From SHWC01 sp050173345 (lineage in GTDB: Bacteria > Pseudomonadota > Alphaproteobacteria > UBA828): a stretch of DNA of 64,000 nt. Positions 25,476 through 35,049 of the stretch are shown one piece after another (positions within the stretch are counted from its first letter, which is position 1; every line of letters begins with the position of its first letter). The position numbers were made by a program, and so were the translations under genes. Location: assembly GCA_050173345.1 (NCBI GenBank), contig JBFXKW010000001.1:186001-250000 (forward strand). Direction: 5' to 3'. The notes below the pieces were generated by a model that saw nothing but the letters and a program-made list of their open reading frames with translations, was not told the origin of the DNA and ran no database searches.

Positions 25476-27784
25476 ACACGCCGAGCGCGCCGGTCGGGCT
25501 CAGCCTGCCGCGCCTGGAGGCCGCCGAGAAGGCGAACGGCAGCTCGCTCTATACCGGCGACATGGTGCTGCCCGGCATGCTGCATGGCGCGATCGTGCAG
25601 AGCCCATATCCGCACGCGCGCATCCTCGGCTACGACCTGTCGCAGGCGCTCGCCGTGCCCGGCGTGCGCGCGATCGTCACCGGCGACGACATCGACTATC
25701 GTTATATGGGCCTCGTCGTGAAGGACGAGCTCGCCATCGCGAAGGGCAGGGTGCGCTATATCGGCGAGCCGGTCGCCGCCGTCGCCGCGATCGACGAGGC
25801 GACCGCGCGGCGCGCGGCCCAGCTCGTCGAGGTGCGCTACGAGGAGCTGCCCGCCGTCTTCACGATGGAGGAGGCGCTTGCCGACGGCGCGCCCGTCCTG
25901 CACGAGGAGTTCGCGGGCTATGCCAAGATCTACGAGGCGCCGCATGGCCGCGGCAACCTGATGGCGCATGCGGTCGCGACGCAGGGCGACCCCGAGGCGG
26001 GCTTCGCGGCGGCCGACGTCATCGTCGAGGGGACGTACGCCTTCCCGCCGCAATACCACGCCTATATGGAGCCGTGCTCGGCGCTCGCCGCCTTCGAGCC
26101 GTCGGGCAGGGTCACGGTCTGGTCGTCGACCCAGAGCATCTTCCGCACGCAGGCGAACCTGCACGAGTGCCTCGGCCTGCCGATGACCAAGATCCGCTGC
26201 ATCGCGCCGCGCGTCGGCGGCGGCTTCGGCGCGAAGTCCGAGGCGACCATCCAGCCGATCGCGGTGCTGCTTGCGAGGAAGGCGCGTGCGCCGGTCCGCC
26301 TCGTGCTCTCGCGCATCGAAGATATGACGTCGATGCGGGCGCGCCATGCCGGCTGGATTCGGCTGAGGACCGGCGCGACGCGTGACGGCCGGCTGGTGGC
26401 GCGTGCCTGCGAGATGTGGCTGGATGCCGGCGCCTATGCCGACGACAGCCCGGCGGTGATGAATTTCGGCCTCTATTTCGTGCGCGGCCCCTACGACATC
26501 CCGCACGTTCATTGCGAGGGCTACGCGGTCTACACCAACAAGTCGCGCGCCGGGGCGTTTCGCGGCTTCGGCAGCCCGCAGATGCACTTCGCCGGCGAAT
26601 CCCAGATCGACGAGCTGGCGCGCAAGCTCGGCATCGACCGCATCGAGCTGCGCCGCCGGAACGCGCTGCAAAAGGGCGCCAAGTTCTTCGGCGGCCAGGA
26701 GGTGACGGAAAGCGCCTTCGTCGAGGCGCTGGACGCCTTGCGCGAGCGCTCGGACTGGGACAAGCCGCGCCCGCCCGCGCCGCCCGGCAAGCGCCGCGGC
26801 GTCGGCATCGCCGCGATGGCGCACAGCTCCGCCTTCCTCTCCACGGGCGCGATCGTCCGCCTGCAGGGCGACGGCAGCATCGCGCTCCAGGTCGGCGCGG
26901 TCGATATCGGCCAGGGCTCGGATACGGCGCTATGCCAGATGGCGGCGGCCGCGCTCGAACTGCCGATCGAGCAGGTCAGCATGGCGACGCCCGATACCGA
27001 TTCCGTGCCCTACAACTCGGGCACCAATGCGAGCCGGGTCACCTTCATGGTCGGCAAGGCGGTCGGCGAGGCGGCGGCCAAGGTGCGCGAGCAGATCGTC
27101 GAGCATGCCGCGGCGATGCTCGGCGTCGGCCGCGACGAGGTGGCGCTGGCGCCGGGCGGACGCGTGGTGGTGAGCGGCGGCTCGCGCCGCAATGCCGAGG
27201 TGAGCTTCGCCGATGTCGCGGCGCGCTCGATCTGGGCGGTCGGCGGCCCGATCACCGGATCGAGCGCGGTGATGGCGCACCATCCGATGGACGCCGAGCA
27301 CACCCGCATGACCGGCTGGCTCTCGCTCGAGGCAATCGGCATCCATACCTTCGGCGCGCAGCTCGTCGAGGTCGAGGTCGACGAGACGACCGGCGCGGTC
27401 GAGGTGCTGCGCGCGGTATGCGCCCACGATGTCGGCCGCGCCATCAACCCCGGCGCGACCGAAGGCCAGATCCAGGGCGGCTTCGCGCAGGGGCTCGGCT
27501 ATGCGCTGTGCGAGGAGATGGTCCATGAGGACGGCCGCATCGCGAACCCGTCCTTCATGGACTACAAGATCCCGGGCGCGCTCGAAGTGCCGTTCAGGAT
27601 CGAGAGCATCCTGATCGAGAAGCCGGAGGCCTCGCACCCGTTCGGCGCGCGCGGCATCGGCGAGCCGCCGCTGGTCGGCGCGGCCGCCGCCATCGCCAAC
27701 GCCGTCGTCGACGCCATCGGCAAGCCGGTTCGCCAATTGCCGCTGACGCCCGAGCGCGTGCTCAGGGCGATGCTGGAGCCGTGA
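25472..27784 (+). CDS. molybdenum hydroxylase, molybdopterin-binding large subunit (xanthine dehydrogenase family)
   Basis: The 770-residue catalytic subunit holds the Mo-cytosine or Mo-pterin cofactor. The motifs are GGGFGAKSE, SRAGAFRGFGSPQ (as in xanthine dehydrogenase, not the Cys-containing loop of CO dehydrogenase), DIGQGSDTALCQM and the catalytic Glu731 in ARGIGEPPLVGAAAAI. So it likely hydroxylates a purine or other N-heterocycle, or an aldehyde, rather than oxidising CO. No signal peptide is present, placing it in the cytoplasm. No coxD/coxE/coxG-type maturation genes follow; the gene ends three bases from a converging cytochrome c gene. Confidence 0.93.
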   Translation: MNTPSAPVGLSLPRLEAAEKANGSSLYTGDMVLPGMLHGAIVQSPYPHARILGYDLSQALAVPGVRAIVTGDDIDYRYMGLVVKDELAIAKGRVRYIGEPVAAVAAIDEATARRAAQLVEVRYEELPAVFTMEEALADGAPVLHEEFAGYAKIYEAPHGRGNLMAHAVATQGDPEAGFAAADVIVEGTYAFPPQYHAYMEPCSALAAFEPSGRVTVWSSTQSIFRTQANLHECLGLPMTKIRCIAPRVGGGFGAKSEATIQPIAVLLARKARAPVRLVLSRIEDMTSMRARHAGWIRLRTGATRDGRLVARACEMWLDAGAYADDSPAVMNFGLYFVRGPYDIPHVHCEGYAVYTNKSRAGAFRGFGSPQMHFAGESQIDELARKLGIDRIELRRRNALQKGAKFFGGQEVTESAFVEALDALRERSDWDKPRPPAPPGKRRGVGIAAMAHSSAFLSTGAIVRLQGDGSIALQVGAVDIGQGSDTALCQMAAAALELPIEQVSMATPDTDSVPYNSGTNASRVTFMVGKAVGEAAAKVREQIVEHAAAMLGVGRDEVALAPGGRVVVSGGSRRNAEVSFADVAARSIWAVGGPITGSSAVMAHHPMDAEHTRMTGWLSLEAIGIHTFGAQLVEVEVDETTGAVEVLRAVCAHDVGRAINPGATEGQIQGGFAQGLGYALCEEMVHEDGRIANPSFMDYKIPGALEVPFRIESILIEKPEASHPFGARGIGEPPLVGAAAAIANAVVDAIGKPVRQLPLTPERVLRAMLEP

Positions 27785-27787
27785 TCG

Positions 27788-28666
27788 CTATTTGACGGCG
27801 TTCTCCACCGGCTTCAGCGAGCGCAGATAGGCGATCAGCGCATCGAGATCTTCCGCGCTGATGTTCGCGTAGTAGGCATAGCCCATCGGCGGGGCGAGCG
27901 CGGTGCCGTCCTTGCGGATGCCCTTCGTGATCGCGGTCTTGATCTCCTCGTCGGTCCACTCGCCGAGGCCGGTCGCCTTGTCGGGCGTGAGGTTGGCGGA
28001 GATCGATTCGCCCCACGGCCCGTGGATCGGGAAGCCGCCGGCACCGAGCTTCGCCATGTCGCGCCGCATGTCGGGGCCGAGCGGCGTGTGGCAGTCGAGG
28101 CAATGCGCGAGCGGCCCGGCGATGTAGGCGCCATAGGCGAGCCTGTCCGTCTTCGGCACGTCGGGCACGCTCTCGACCGGCGGGCCGTAGGCCGGCGGCA
28201 GCGGGATGTTGTAGGTCGATTTTGCGACCTCGTTCCTGACCGGCTTGACGCTGCGCAAGTAGGCCACGATCGCCTTCACGTCGGTGTCCGACAGGTCGCG
28301 ATAGAACTCGATCGGCATGGGCGGCCCGATGATCGTGCCGTCCGGCCGCTTGCCCTCGCGGATCGCCGTGATGATCTGCTCGTCCGTCCAGTTGCCGATG
28401 CCCGTCTCGGGATCAGGCGTGATGTTGGGCACCATGGCGACGAACAGGCCCGGCTCCTCGATGGGCATGCCGCCCGCCAGCTCCATGCCGGGGAGCGGGC
28501 CGTCCGGCCCCTGCGGCGTATGGCAGTTGCCGCACGCGACGGGGCCTCGCATCAGATAGGTGCCGCGTTCGAGCGGCGTTTCCTCGGCCGCCGCTGTCAT
28601 GGTGACAGAGAGCAGGAAGGCGCCGGTCAGCGCGGCCGGCAGCCCACGAAGCATGCGGAGCCACAT
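27788..28666 (-). CDS. periplasmic diheme cytochrome c
   Basis: The 292-residue protein has a signal peptide (cleavage near TAAA-EE at about residue 28) and two class I cytochrome domains. Heme sites are Cys45-x2-Cys48-His49 (CGNCH) and Cys189-x2-Cys192-His193 (CLDCH). Likely axial Met residues are Met117 (GPPMPIEF) and Met261 (APPMGYAY). The two halves clearly duplicated: both hold NITPD/NLTPD, WTDE and AYLRSLKPV segments. Similar diheme proteins serve as electron acceptors for dehydrogenases. Its position next to the hydroxylase operon is suggestive, but the genes converge and the hydroxylase is cytoplasmic, so a direct link is not shown. Confidence 0.92.
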   Translation of the reverse strand: MWLRMLRGLPAALTGAFLLSVTMTAAAEETPLERGTYLMRGPVACGNCHTPQGPDGPLPGMELAGGMPIEEPGLFVAMVPNITPDPETGIGNWTDEQIITAIREGKRPDGTIIGPPMPIEFYRDLSDTDVKAIVAYLRSVKPVRNEVAKSTYNIPLPPAYGPPVESVPDVPKTDRLAYGAYIAGPLAHCLDCHTPLGPDMRRDMAKLGAGGFPIHGPWGESISANLTPDKATGLGEWTDEEIKTAITKGIRKDGTALAPPMGYAYYANISAEDLDALIAYLRSLKPVENAVK

Positions 28667-28752
28667 CGTCTGATTCTCCCTGGATAGGCAGGATTGGTCG
28701 CTTTGCTTTGGTCTCCGCGTCGCGCGGATGTCCGTCCTGTGCGCGCCGGCCT

Positions 28753-29196
28753 CTACTTGCCGACGATCTGGTTCTCCATGACGCCGACGAGGGCGAGGAG
28801 CTCGTTCTTTTCCGGCGCGGCCACGCCTGCCTCGTCGAGTGCCTTCGCCAGGGCTTCGAGGCTGACACCGAACTCTTCGTTCGTGACGTTCATGCCTTTG
28901 TGGGCGATCGTCATGGGCTGGCCCTGATACTTGCAGGGGCCGCCCGAGGCCTCGCAGAGCTGCTGGATGATCCTGATCTTGAGGCGCGACGGGTTGCTCG
29001 CGGCGAAGCGCGGCGCGAGCCGTTCGTCCGCCGCCATCCCATCGACGAACTTGTCGACCACGTTCGTAATCGTGCCGAGCCCGCCCAGCCGCTCATAGAG
29101 CGATGCGCTGGACTCCGGCTGCTGCGTGCACGCCGCGGCAGCCATGCCGGCGGCAAAAATCACCGCCAGCACGGCCCTTCGACCGCCGGTCTTCAT
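28753..29196 (-). CDS. exported group 1 truncated hemoglobin, probable lipoprotein
   Basis: From ATG 29196 the product has 147 residues: a signal peptide with lipobox-like AAAAC ending at Cys23, then a group 1 truncated globin from SLYERLGGLGTI at residue 32. The proximal heme His is His99 (TIAHKGMNVTNEEF). Truncated globins bind O2, NO or peroxide-type ligands; most are cytoplasmic, so an exported, lipid-anchored copy is unusual. It lies 86 bases upstream of the cytochrome c gene on the same strand, so both may be expressed together. An in-frame start at 29265 exists, but it would bury the signal peptide. Confidence 0.85.
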   Translation of the reverse strand: MKTGGRRAVLAVIFAAGMAAAACTQQPESSASLYERLGGLGTITNVVDKFVDGMAADERLAPRFAASNPSRLKIRIIQQLCEASGGPCKYQGQPMTIAHKGMNVTNEEFGVSLEALAKALDEAGVAAPEKNELLALVGVMENQIVGK

Positions 29197-29298
29197 CGTC
29201 GACCCTCTGCCCCTCGTCTGCGCCCGGCTCGTCTCGGGCGCCTCCTCCTCAACAGCTTGCCGCAAGCCGTGCGCGGCTACAAGAGAGCCCCGGCCGCT

Positions 29299-30423
29299 TC
29301 AGCGCCAGTCCCCGAGGCCGTATTTCTTGAGGGCGGCCGGGTCGAAATCGAAGCCGAGGCCCGGCCGGTCCGGCAGCACGAGGTCGCCGTTCCTGAGTTC
29401 GAGCTGCCGGTCCACCAGCCGGCGGAAGTTGAGCACCTGGTCGTCGGGGAAGAACTCGACGAAGGTCGCGTTCGGCGTGGCCGCGACGAGGTGGACGTGG
29501 AGGTCGTGGAACCAGTGCGGGCAGAGCGTCACGCCATAGCCCGAAGCGATCGCCGCGATCCGCCTGAACTCGGTGACCCCGCCGCACACCGCCGCGTCGG
29601 TCTGCAGGATTTCGCAGGCCTGCTTGTCGAGCAGCTCCTTGAAGCGCCAGCGGCCGACCTCGATCTCGCCGGTCGCGACCGTGATCGAGGTGAGCGCGGC
29701 GAGCCGCGCATGGCTGTCGATCTCGTCGGGGCCGAACGGCTCCTCGATCCAGTAGGGATCGTAGGGCTCGTAGCGCCGGCAATAGGCGAGGGCGGTCGGC
29801 ACGTCGCTCCACGCGTTGTTGGCGTCGAGCATGAGCAGGATGTCGGGACCGATCGCCTCGCGCGCCGCCTTGATGCGCGCCTCCTCCTCGGCGAGGCTGA
29901 GCCGGCCCACCTTGATCTTGACCGCCTTGAAGCCCTGCTTCACGTAGCCGGCGCATTCCTCGCCGAGCCTTGCCGGCGTCTTGCCGTCGAGATAGTAGCC
30001 GCCGCTCGCATAGGCCGGCACCGTGCCCTTCGCCGCGGCGCCGAGATAGCGCGCGAGCGGCAGGCCGGCGGCGCGGGCGTTGCGGTCCCAGAGCGCGGTG
30101 TCGATCGCCGAAATCGCCCGCATCACCGAGCCGGCGCGGCCCTGGAGCAGCGCCTGCTGGTACATCTCGGCCCACAGCCCCTCGGTGCGGTGCGGGTCCT
30201 CGCCCGCCAGCATCGGCGCGAACAGCTCGCGCACCGCGTTCGAGGCGATCTCGCCGCCCGCATTGCCGACATAGCAGAAGCCGATGCCGTGCTGGCCGTC
30301 ATCGGTCTCGACGCGGGCCAGCGTGTAGAATCGCTCATGCACGGTGCGCCGCGCGAACGAGGTCACCTTGTCGAGCGGGATCTTGGCGGTCAGCGCGGCG
30401 ACGGACGTGATCTTGGCCATCAT
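29299..30423 (-). CDS. mandelate racemase/muconate lactonizing enzyme family protein
   Basis: The 374-residue enolase-superfamily enzyme has an N-terminal capping domain and a barrel. Lys residues of the KxK catalytic pair are visible in FKAVKIKVG, and the metal ligands follow as Asp in LLMLDANNAW, Glu in WIEEPFGPDE and Glu in ATGEIEVGRW. A His appears in LCPHWFHDLH, as in the racemase branch. It should abstract a proton alpha to a carboxylate of an acid sugar or similar acid. ATG 30423 follows a GGGGAGAG ribosome-binding site. It lies about 100 bases upstream of the globin gene on the same strand. Confidence 0.88.
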   Translation of the reverse strand: MMAKITSVAALTAKIPLDKVTSFARRTVHERFYTLARVETDDGQHGIGFCYVGNAGGEIASNAVRELFAPMLAGEDPHRTEGLWAEMYQQALLQGRAGSVMRAISAIDTALWDRNARAAGLPLARYLGAAAKGTVPAYASGGYYLDGKTPARLGEECAGYVKQGFKAVKIKVGRLSLAEEEARIKAAREAIGPDILLMLDANNAWSDVPTALAYCRRYEPYDPYWIEEPFGPDEIDSHARLAALTSITVATGEIEVGRWRFKELLDKQACEILQTDAAVCGGVTEFRRIAAIASGYGVTLCPHWFHDLHVHLVAATPNATFVEFFPDDQVLNFRRLVDRQLELRNGDLVLPDRPGLGFDFDPAALKKYGLGDWR

Positions 30424-30612
30424 GCTCTCCCCTGTTTCGGCGCGACACTCTAATACCGGGGCCAGCGGGGACAAACCGGTTTCCCGGGCCGCGCGGCCGA
30501 GTCCAACAGCCGGCTAGGCAAGGCCGAGTGCCGTGGGCATACTGCGGCGCCTGAACGGGGCCGGGCGGCAGCGCGGCCTTGCCAATGAGAACAGCGAGAG
30601 ACGAAGCGGAAC

Positions 30613-31311
30613 ATGTCGAAGAAGGTCTATGCGGATGCGCGCGCCGCGCTCGACGGGCTGCTCCATGACGGCATGACGATCATGGCCGGCGGCTTCGGGC
30701 TGTGCGGAATCCCCGAGAATCTGATCCTGGCGCTGCGCGATTCCGGCGTGAAGGACCTCACCGTGATCAGCAACAATTGCGGCGTCGATGATTTCGGCCT
30801 CGGCATCCTGCTGCAGACCCGCCAGATCAGGAAGATGATCTCCTCCTATGTCGGCGAGAACGCGACCTTCGCCAAGCAGTTCCTGGACGGCGAGCTGGAG
30901 CTCGAATTCAACCCGCAGGGCACGCTCGCCGAACGCTGCCGCGCCGGCGGCGCCGGCATCCCGGCCTTCTACACCAAGACCGGCGTCGGCACCGTGGTCG
31001 CCGAGGGCAAGGAGACCAAGGTCTTCAACGGCGAGACCTATGTGATGGAGACCGCGCTGGTCGCCGACCTGTCGATCGTCAAGGCGTGGAAGGGCGACCG
31101 CAACGGCAACCTGATCTACCGGCGCACGGCGAGGAACTTCAACCCGCCGATGGCGACCGCCGGCAAGGTCACGGTCGCCGAGGTCGAGGCGCTGGTCGAT
31201 GTCGGCAAGCTCGACCCCAACTTCATCCACACGCCCGGCATCTACGTGCAGCGCGTCATCCAGGGCGCGCACTACGAGAAGCGCATCGAGCGGCGCACGG
31301 TGAGGCCGTAG
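30613..31311 (+). CDS. scoA: 3-oxoacid CoA-transferase subunit A
   Basis: This 232-residue chain is subunit A of succinyl-CoA:3-ketoacid CoA-transferase, which activates acetoacetate using succinyl-CoA. Family signatures are MAGGFGLCGIPENLI, ISNNCGVDDFGLGILL and ARNFNPPMATAGKVTVAE. ATG 30613 follows a GCGGAAC segment. Subunit B lies downstream on the same strand, but 232 bases away instead of overlapping, because repeats fill the gap. Confidence 0.93.
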   Translation: MSKKVYADARAALDGLLHDGMTIMAGGFGLCGIPENLILALRDSGVKDLTVISNNCGVDDFGLGILLQTRQIRKMISSYVGENATFAKQFLDGELELEFNPQGTLAERCRAGGAGIPAFYTKTGVGTVVAEGKETKVFNGETYVMETALVADLSIVKAWKGDRNGNLIYRRTARNFNPPMATAGKVTVAEVEALVDVGKLDPNFIHTPGIYVQRVIQGAHYEKRIERRTVRP

Positions 31312-31343
31312 GAGAAGCGCGGTGTTGCCGTTCACACCAATCG

Positions 31344-31490
31344 TCGTCCCCCGGCTTGACCGGGGGACCCATGTCGGAAGCGCGCGCGCTGCGCGATGGC
31401 CGCGTTTTCTTTTCTCTTCATGGCCCGGCTTGACCTGGCCATCCATGGTGCCGCGGCAAGATGGATGCCCCGATCAAGTCGGGGCATGAC
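31344..31490. repeat. REP-like palindromes between scoA and scoB
   Basis: Three units occupy the gap between the two CoA-transferase genes: 31344-31372 (GTCGTCCCCCGGCTTGACC start), 31417-31445 (TCATGGCCCGGCTTGACC start) and an inverted copy at 31461-31490 (ending GTCGGGGCATGAC). All are hairpin-forming and of the family seen at 2543-2700 and 20990-21140. They sit inside what should be one transcript, so they could lower or stabilise scoB expression. Confidence 0.75.
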
Positions 31491-31543
31491 AGTTGAGTTC
31501 GTATTGGCGCGCGCCAGCCGCGCGCCGGTTGAAGGAGGCAGAC

Positions 31544-32173
31544 ATGTCCTGGACGCGTGAACAGATGTGCCGCCGCGCGGCGGCCGAGCTGAAGGACGGC
31601 TTCTACGTCAATCTCGGCATCGGCATGCCGACCGAGGTGGCCAACTTCATCCCCGAAGGGCTCACCGTCACGCTGCAAAGCGAGAACGGCATGCTCGGCA
31701 TGGGCCCGTTCCCGACCGAGAACGAGGTCGACCCCGACCTGATCAACGCCGGCAAGCAGACCATCTCGGAGCTGCCGGAATCGATCTATTTCGACAGCGC
31801 CGAATCCTTCGCCATGATCCGCGGCGGCCATATCGACGTGTCGATCCTGGGCGCGCTTCAGGTCGCGGCCAATGGCGACCTCGCCAACTGGATGATCCCG
31901 GGCAAGATGGTCAAGGGCATGGGCGGCGCGATGGACCTGGTCGCCGGCGTCAAGCGCGTCATCGTGCTGATGGAGCACAACGCCAAGGACGGCTCGGCGA
32001 AGCTGGTGAAATCCTGCTCCCTGCCGCTCACCGGCCAGGGCGTGGTCAACCTGGTGATTACCGAGCTCGGCGTGTTCGAGGTCGACAATGGCGGCCTCAG
32101 GCTGCTCGAAAAGGCGCCCGACATCTCGATCGAGGAGCTCCGGAAGCTCACCGAGGCGCCCTTCACCCACTGA
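31544..32173 (+). CDS. scoB: 3-oxoacid CoA-transferase subunit B
   Basis: The 209-residue subunit B carries the catalytic Glu in LQSENGMLGMGPFP, and the typical GMPTEVANFIP and GAMDLVAGVKRVIV segments. It pairs with the product of scoA. GAAGGAGG just before ATG 31544 is a strong ribosome-binding site and decides this start; the open frame extends a little further upstream into the repeat region. After the stop, about 90 bases lead to the suf promoter region. Confidence 0.94.
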   Translation: MSWTREQMCRRAAAELKDGFYVNLGIGMPTEVANFIPEGLTVTLQSENGMLGMGPFPTENEVDPDLINAGKQTISELPESIYFDSAESFAMIRGGHIDVSILGALQVAANGDLANWMIPGKMVKGMGGAMDLVAGVKRVIVLMEHNAKDGSAKLVKSCSLPLTGQGVVNLVITELGVFEVDNGGLRLLEKAPDISIEELRKLTEAPFTH

Positions 32174-32263
32174 GCCGATTTCCCCCGCTCGCGGCGCTGC
32201 CCTGCCGGACACCGGCCGGGCAAAAAATACCGCCGCCGAAACGGCTTGCCGCGAAGCAGGCGG

Positions 32264-32291
32264 TTGACATCCGCGCCGGATCGAATATGTA
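32264..32291 (+). promoter_or_regulatory. candidate promoter of the suf operon
   Basis: TTGACA at 32264-32269 is a perfect -35. A TATGTA at 32286-32291 lies 16 bases later as a moderate -10. The local AT-rich patch (AATATGTAAATAG) stands out in a GC-rich region and lies 37 bases before the regulator gene. An Rrf2 operator probably overlaps, but I could not recognise a clear palindrome. Confidence 0.45.
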
Positions 32292-32327
32292 AATAGTACC
32301 CCATTCGTCCCATATATCAGGACGCCG

Positions 32328-32790
32328 ATGATCCGAGTGAGCCGCATGGCCGACTATGGCGTGGTGGCGATGACCCACATCGCCCGCCGCGCCGACGAGC
32401 TGCATACCGCGGCGTCGGTGGCGCACGCCACCGGCGTCCCCCTGCCGAGCGCGACCAAGCTGCTCAAGCAGTTGGTAAGGAACGGAATTCTGACCTCGCA
32501 GCGCGGCGCCAAGGGCGGCTATGCGCTGAGCCGCGCGCCGGCCGAGATCTCCGTCGCCGACCTGATCGAGGCGATCGACGGGCCGATCGCGCTGGCCGAT
32601 TGCCTGGACGGCGCGACCGGGCAATGCGGGCTGCAGAGCTTCTGCTCGGTCCGCAACCCCTGGCAGAAGGTGAGCGACGCGATTCGGATCGCCCTCGAAG
32701 AAGTCACCCTGGCCGAAATGATCGAGGCGACGGCCTATGTGCCGCCGCCCAGCGAAATCGAGGCGCAGCCGCGCGCGGGAGCAGATTCCA

Positions 32791-32798
<8 letters not shown>
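32328..32798 (+). CDS. Rrf2-family Fe-S sensing regulator of the suf operon
   Basis: The 156-residue protein has a winged-helix Rrf2 domain (VSRMADYGVVAMTHIA, then a recognition helix around LPSATKLLKQLV and the SQRGAKGGYAL wing). Three cysteines in DCLDGATGQCGLQSFC are spaced like the cluster ligands of IscR/SufR-type sensors. It should repress or activate the suf genes according to Fe-S status. Its end overlaps the sufB start by eight bases, so regulator and first assembly gene are translationally coupled, as in many alphaproteobacterial suf operons. Confidence 0.92.
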
Positions 32799-34272
<1,474 letters not shown>

Positions 34273-34283
34273 GGATCAGGAAG

Positions 34284-35036
34284 ATGCTCGAAATCAAGAA
34301 CCTGCACGCGACCGTCGATGGCCGCGAAATCCTGAACGGGCTCGACCTCGCCATCGAGGCGGGCGAGGTGCACGCCATCATGGGGCCGAACGGCTCGGGC
34401 AAGAGCACGCTCTCCTATGTGCTGAGCGGCCGCGAGGGCTATGAGGTGACGGAAGGCGGCGTGCTGTTCGAGGGCCGCGACCTGCTCGCGCTCAGCCCCG
34501 AGGAGCGCGCGCGCGCCGGCGTCTTCCTCGCCTTCCAATACCCGGTCGAGGTGCCCGGCGTCGCCAGCGCGACCTTCCTCAAGACCGCGGTGAACGCGGT
34601 GCGCAAGGCGCGCGGCGAGAAGGAGTATGACGCCTTCGAGTTCCTCAAGCTGATCAAGGCCAAGCGCGAGGCGCTCGGCATCAGCGAGGAGATGATCAAG
34701 CGGCCGTTGAACGTCGGCTTCTCGGGCGGCGAGAAGAAGCGCAATGAGGTGCTGCAGATGATGCTGCTCGAGCCCAGGCTCATGGTGCTCGACGAGACGG
34801 ATTCCGGGCTCGACATCGACGCGCTCCGCGTCGTCGCCTCCGGCATCAACAGCCTGCGCCGCGCGGACCGCGCCATGCTGGTGATCACGCACTATCAGCG
34901 CCTGCTCGACTATGTGGCGCCTGACGTGGTGCACATCCTCTCGCGCGGCCGCATCGTGCGCTCCGGCGGGCCCGAGCTCGCCCGCGAGCTCGAGGCCAAG
35001 GGCTATGCCGGCGTGATGCCGGAAGCCGCGGCCTGA
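34284..35036 (+). CDS. sufC: Fe-S cluster assembly ATPase SufC
   Basis: The 250-residue ABC-type ATPase powers the SufBCD scaffold. Walker A is GPNGSGKST, the signature motif is FSGGEKKRNE (the SufC form) and Walker B is LMVLDETDSGLDID, with the switch His in VITHYQR. ATCAGGAAG before ATG 34284 is the ribosome-binding site. It is a soluble ABC protein with no membrane permease partner. Confidence 0.97.
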   Translation: MLEIKNLHATVDGREILNGLDLAIEAGEVHAIMGPNGSGKSTLSYVLSGREGYEVTEGGVLFEGRDLLALSPEERARAGVFLAFQYPVEVPGVASATFLKTAVNAVRKARGEKEYDAFEFLKLIKAKREALGISEEMIKRPLNVGFSGGEKKRNEVLQMMLLEPRLMVLDETDSGLDIDALRVVASGINSLRRADRAMLVITHYQRLLDYVAPDVVHILSRGRIVRSGGPELARELEAKGYAGVMPEAAA

Positions 35037-35049
35037 GGAACGCGCCGTC

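Noticed and set aside
24996..27784. CO dehydrogenase as the identity of the molybdenum hydroxylase
   Set aside because: The active-site loop is GAFRGFGSPQ as in xanthine dehydrogenase, without the Cys of the CO dehydrogenase loop.
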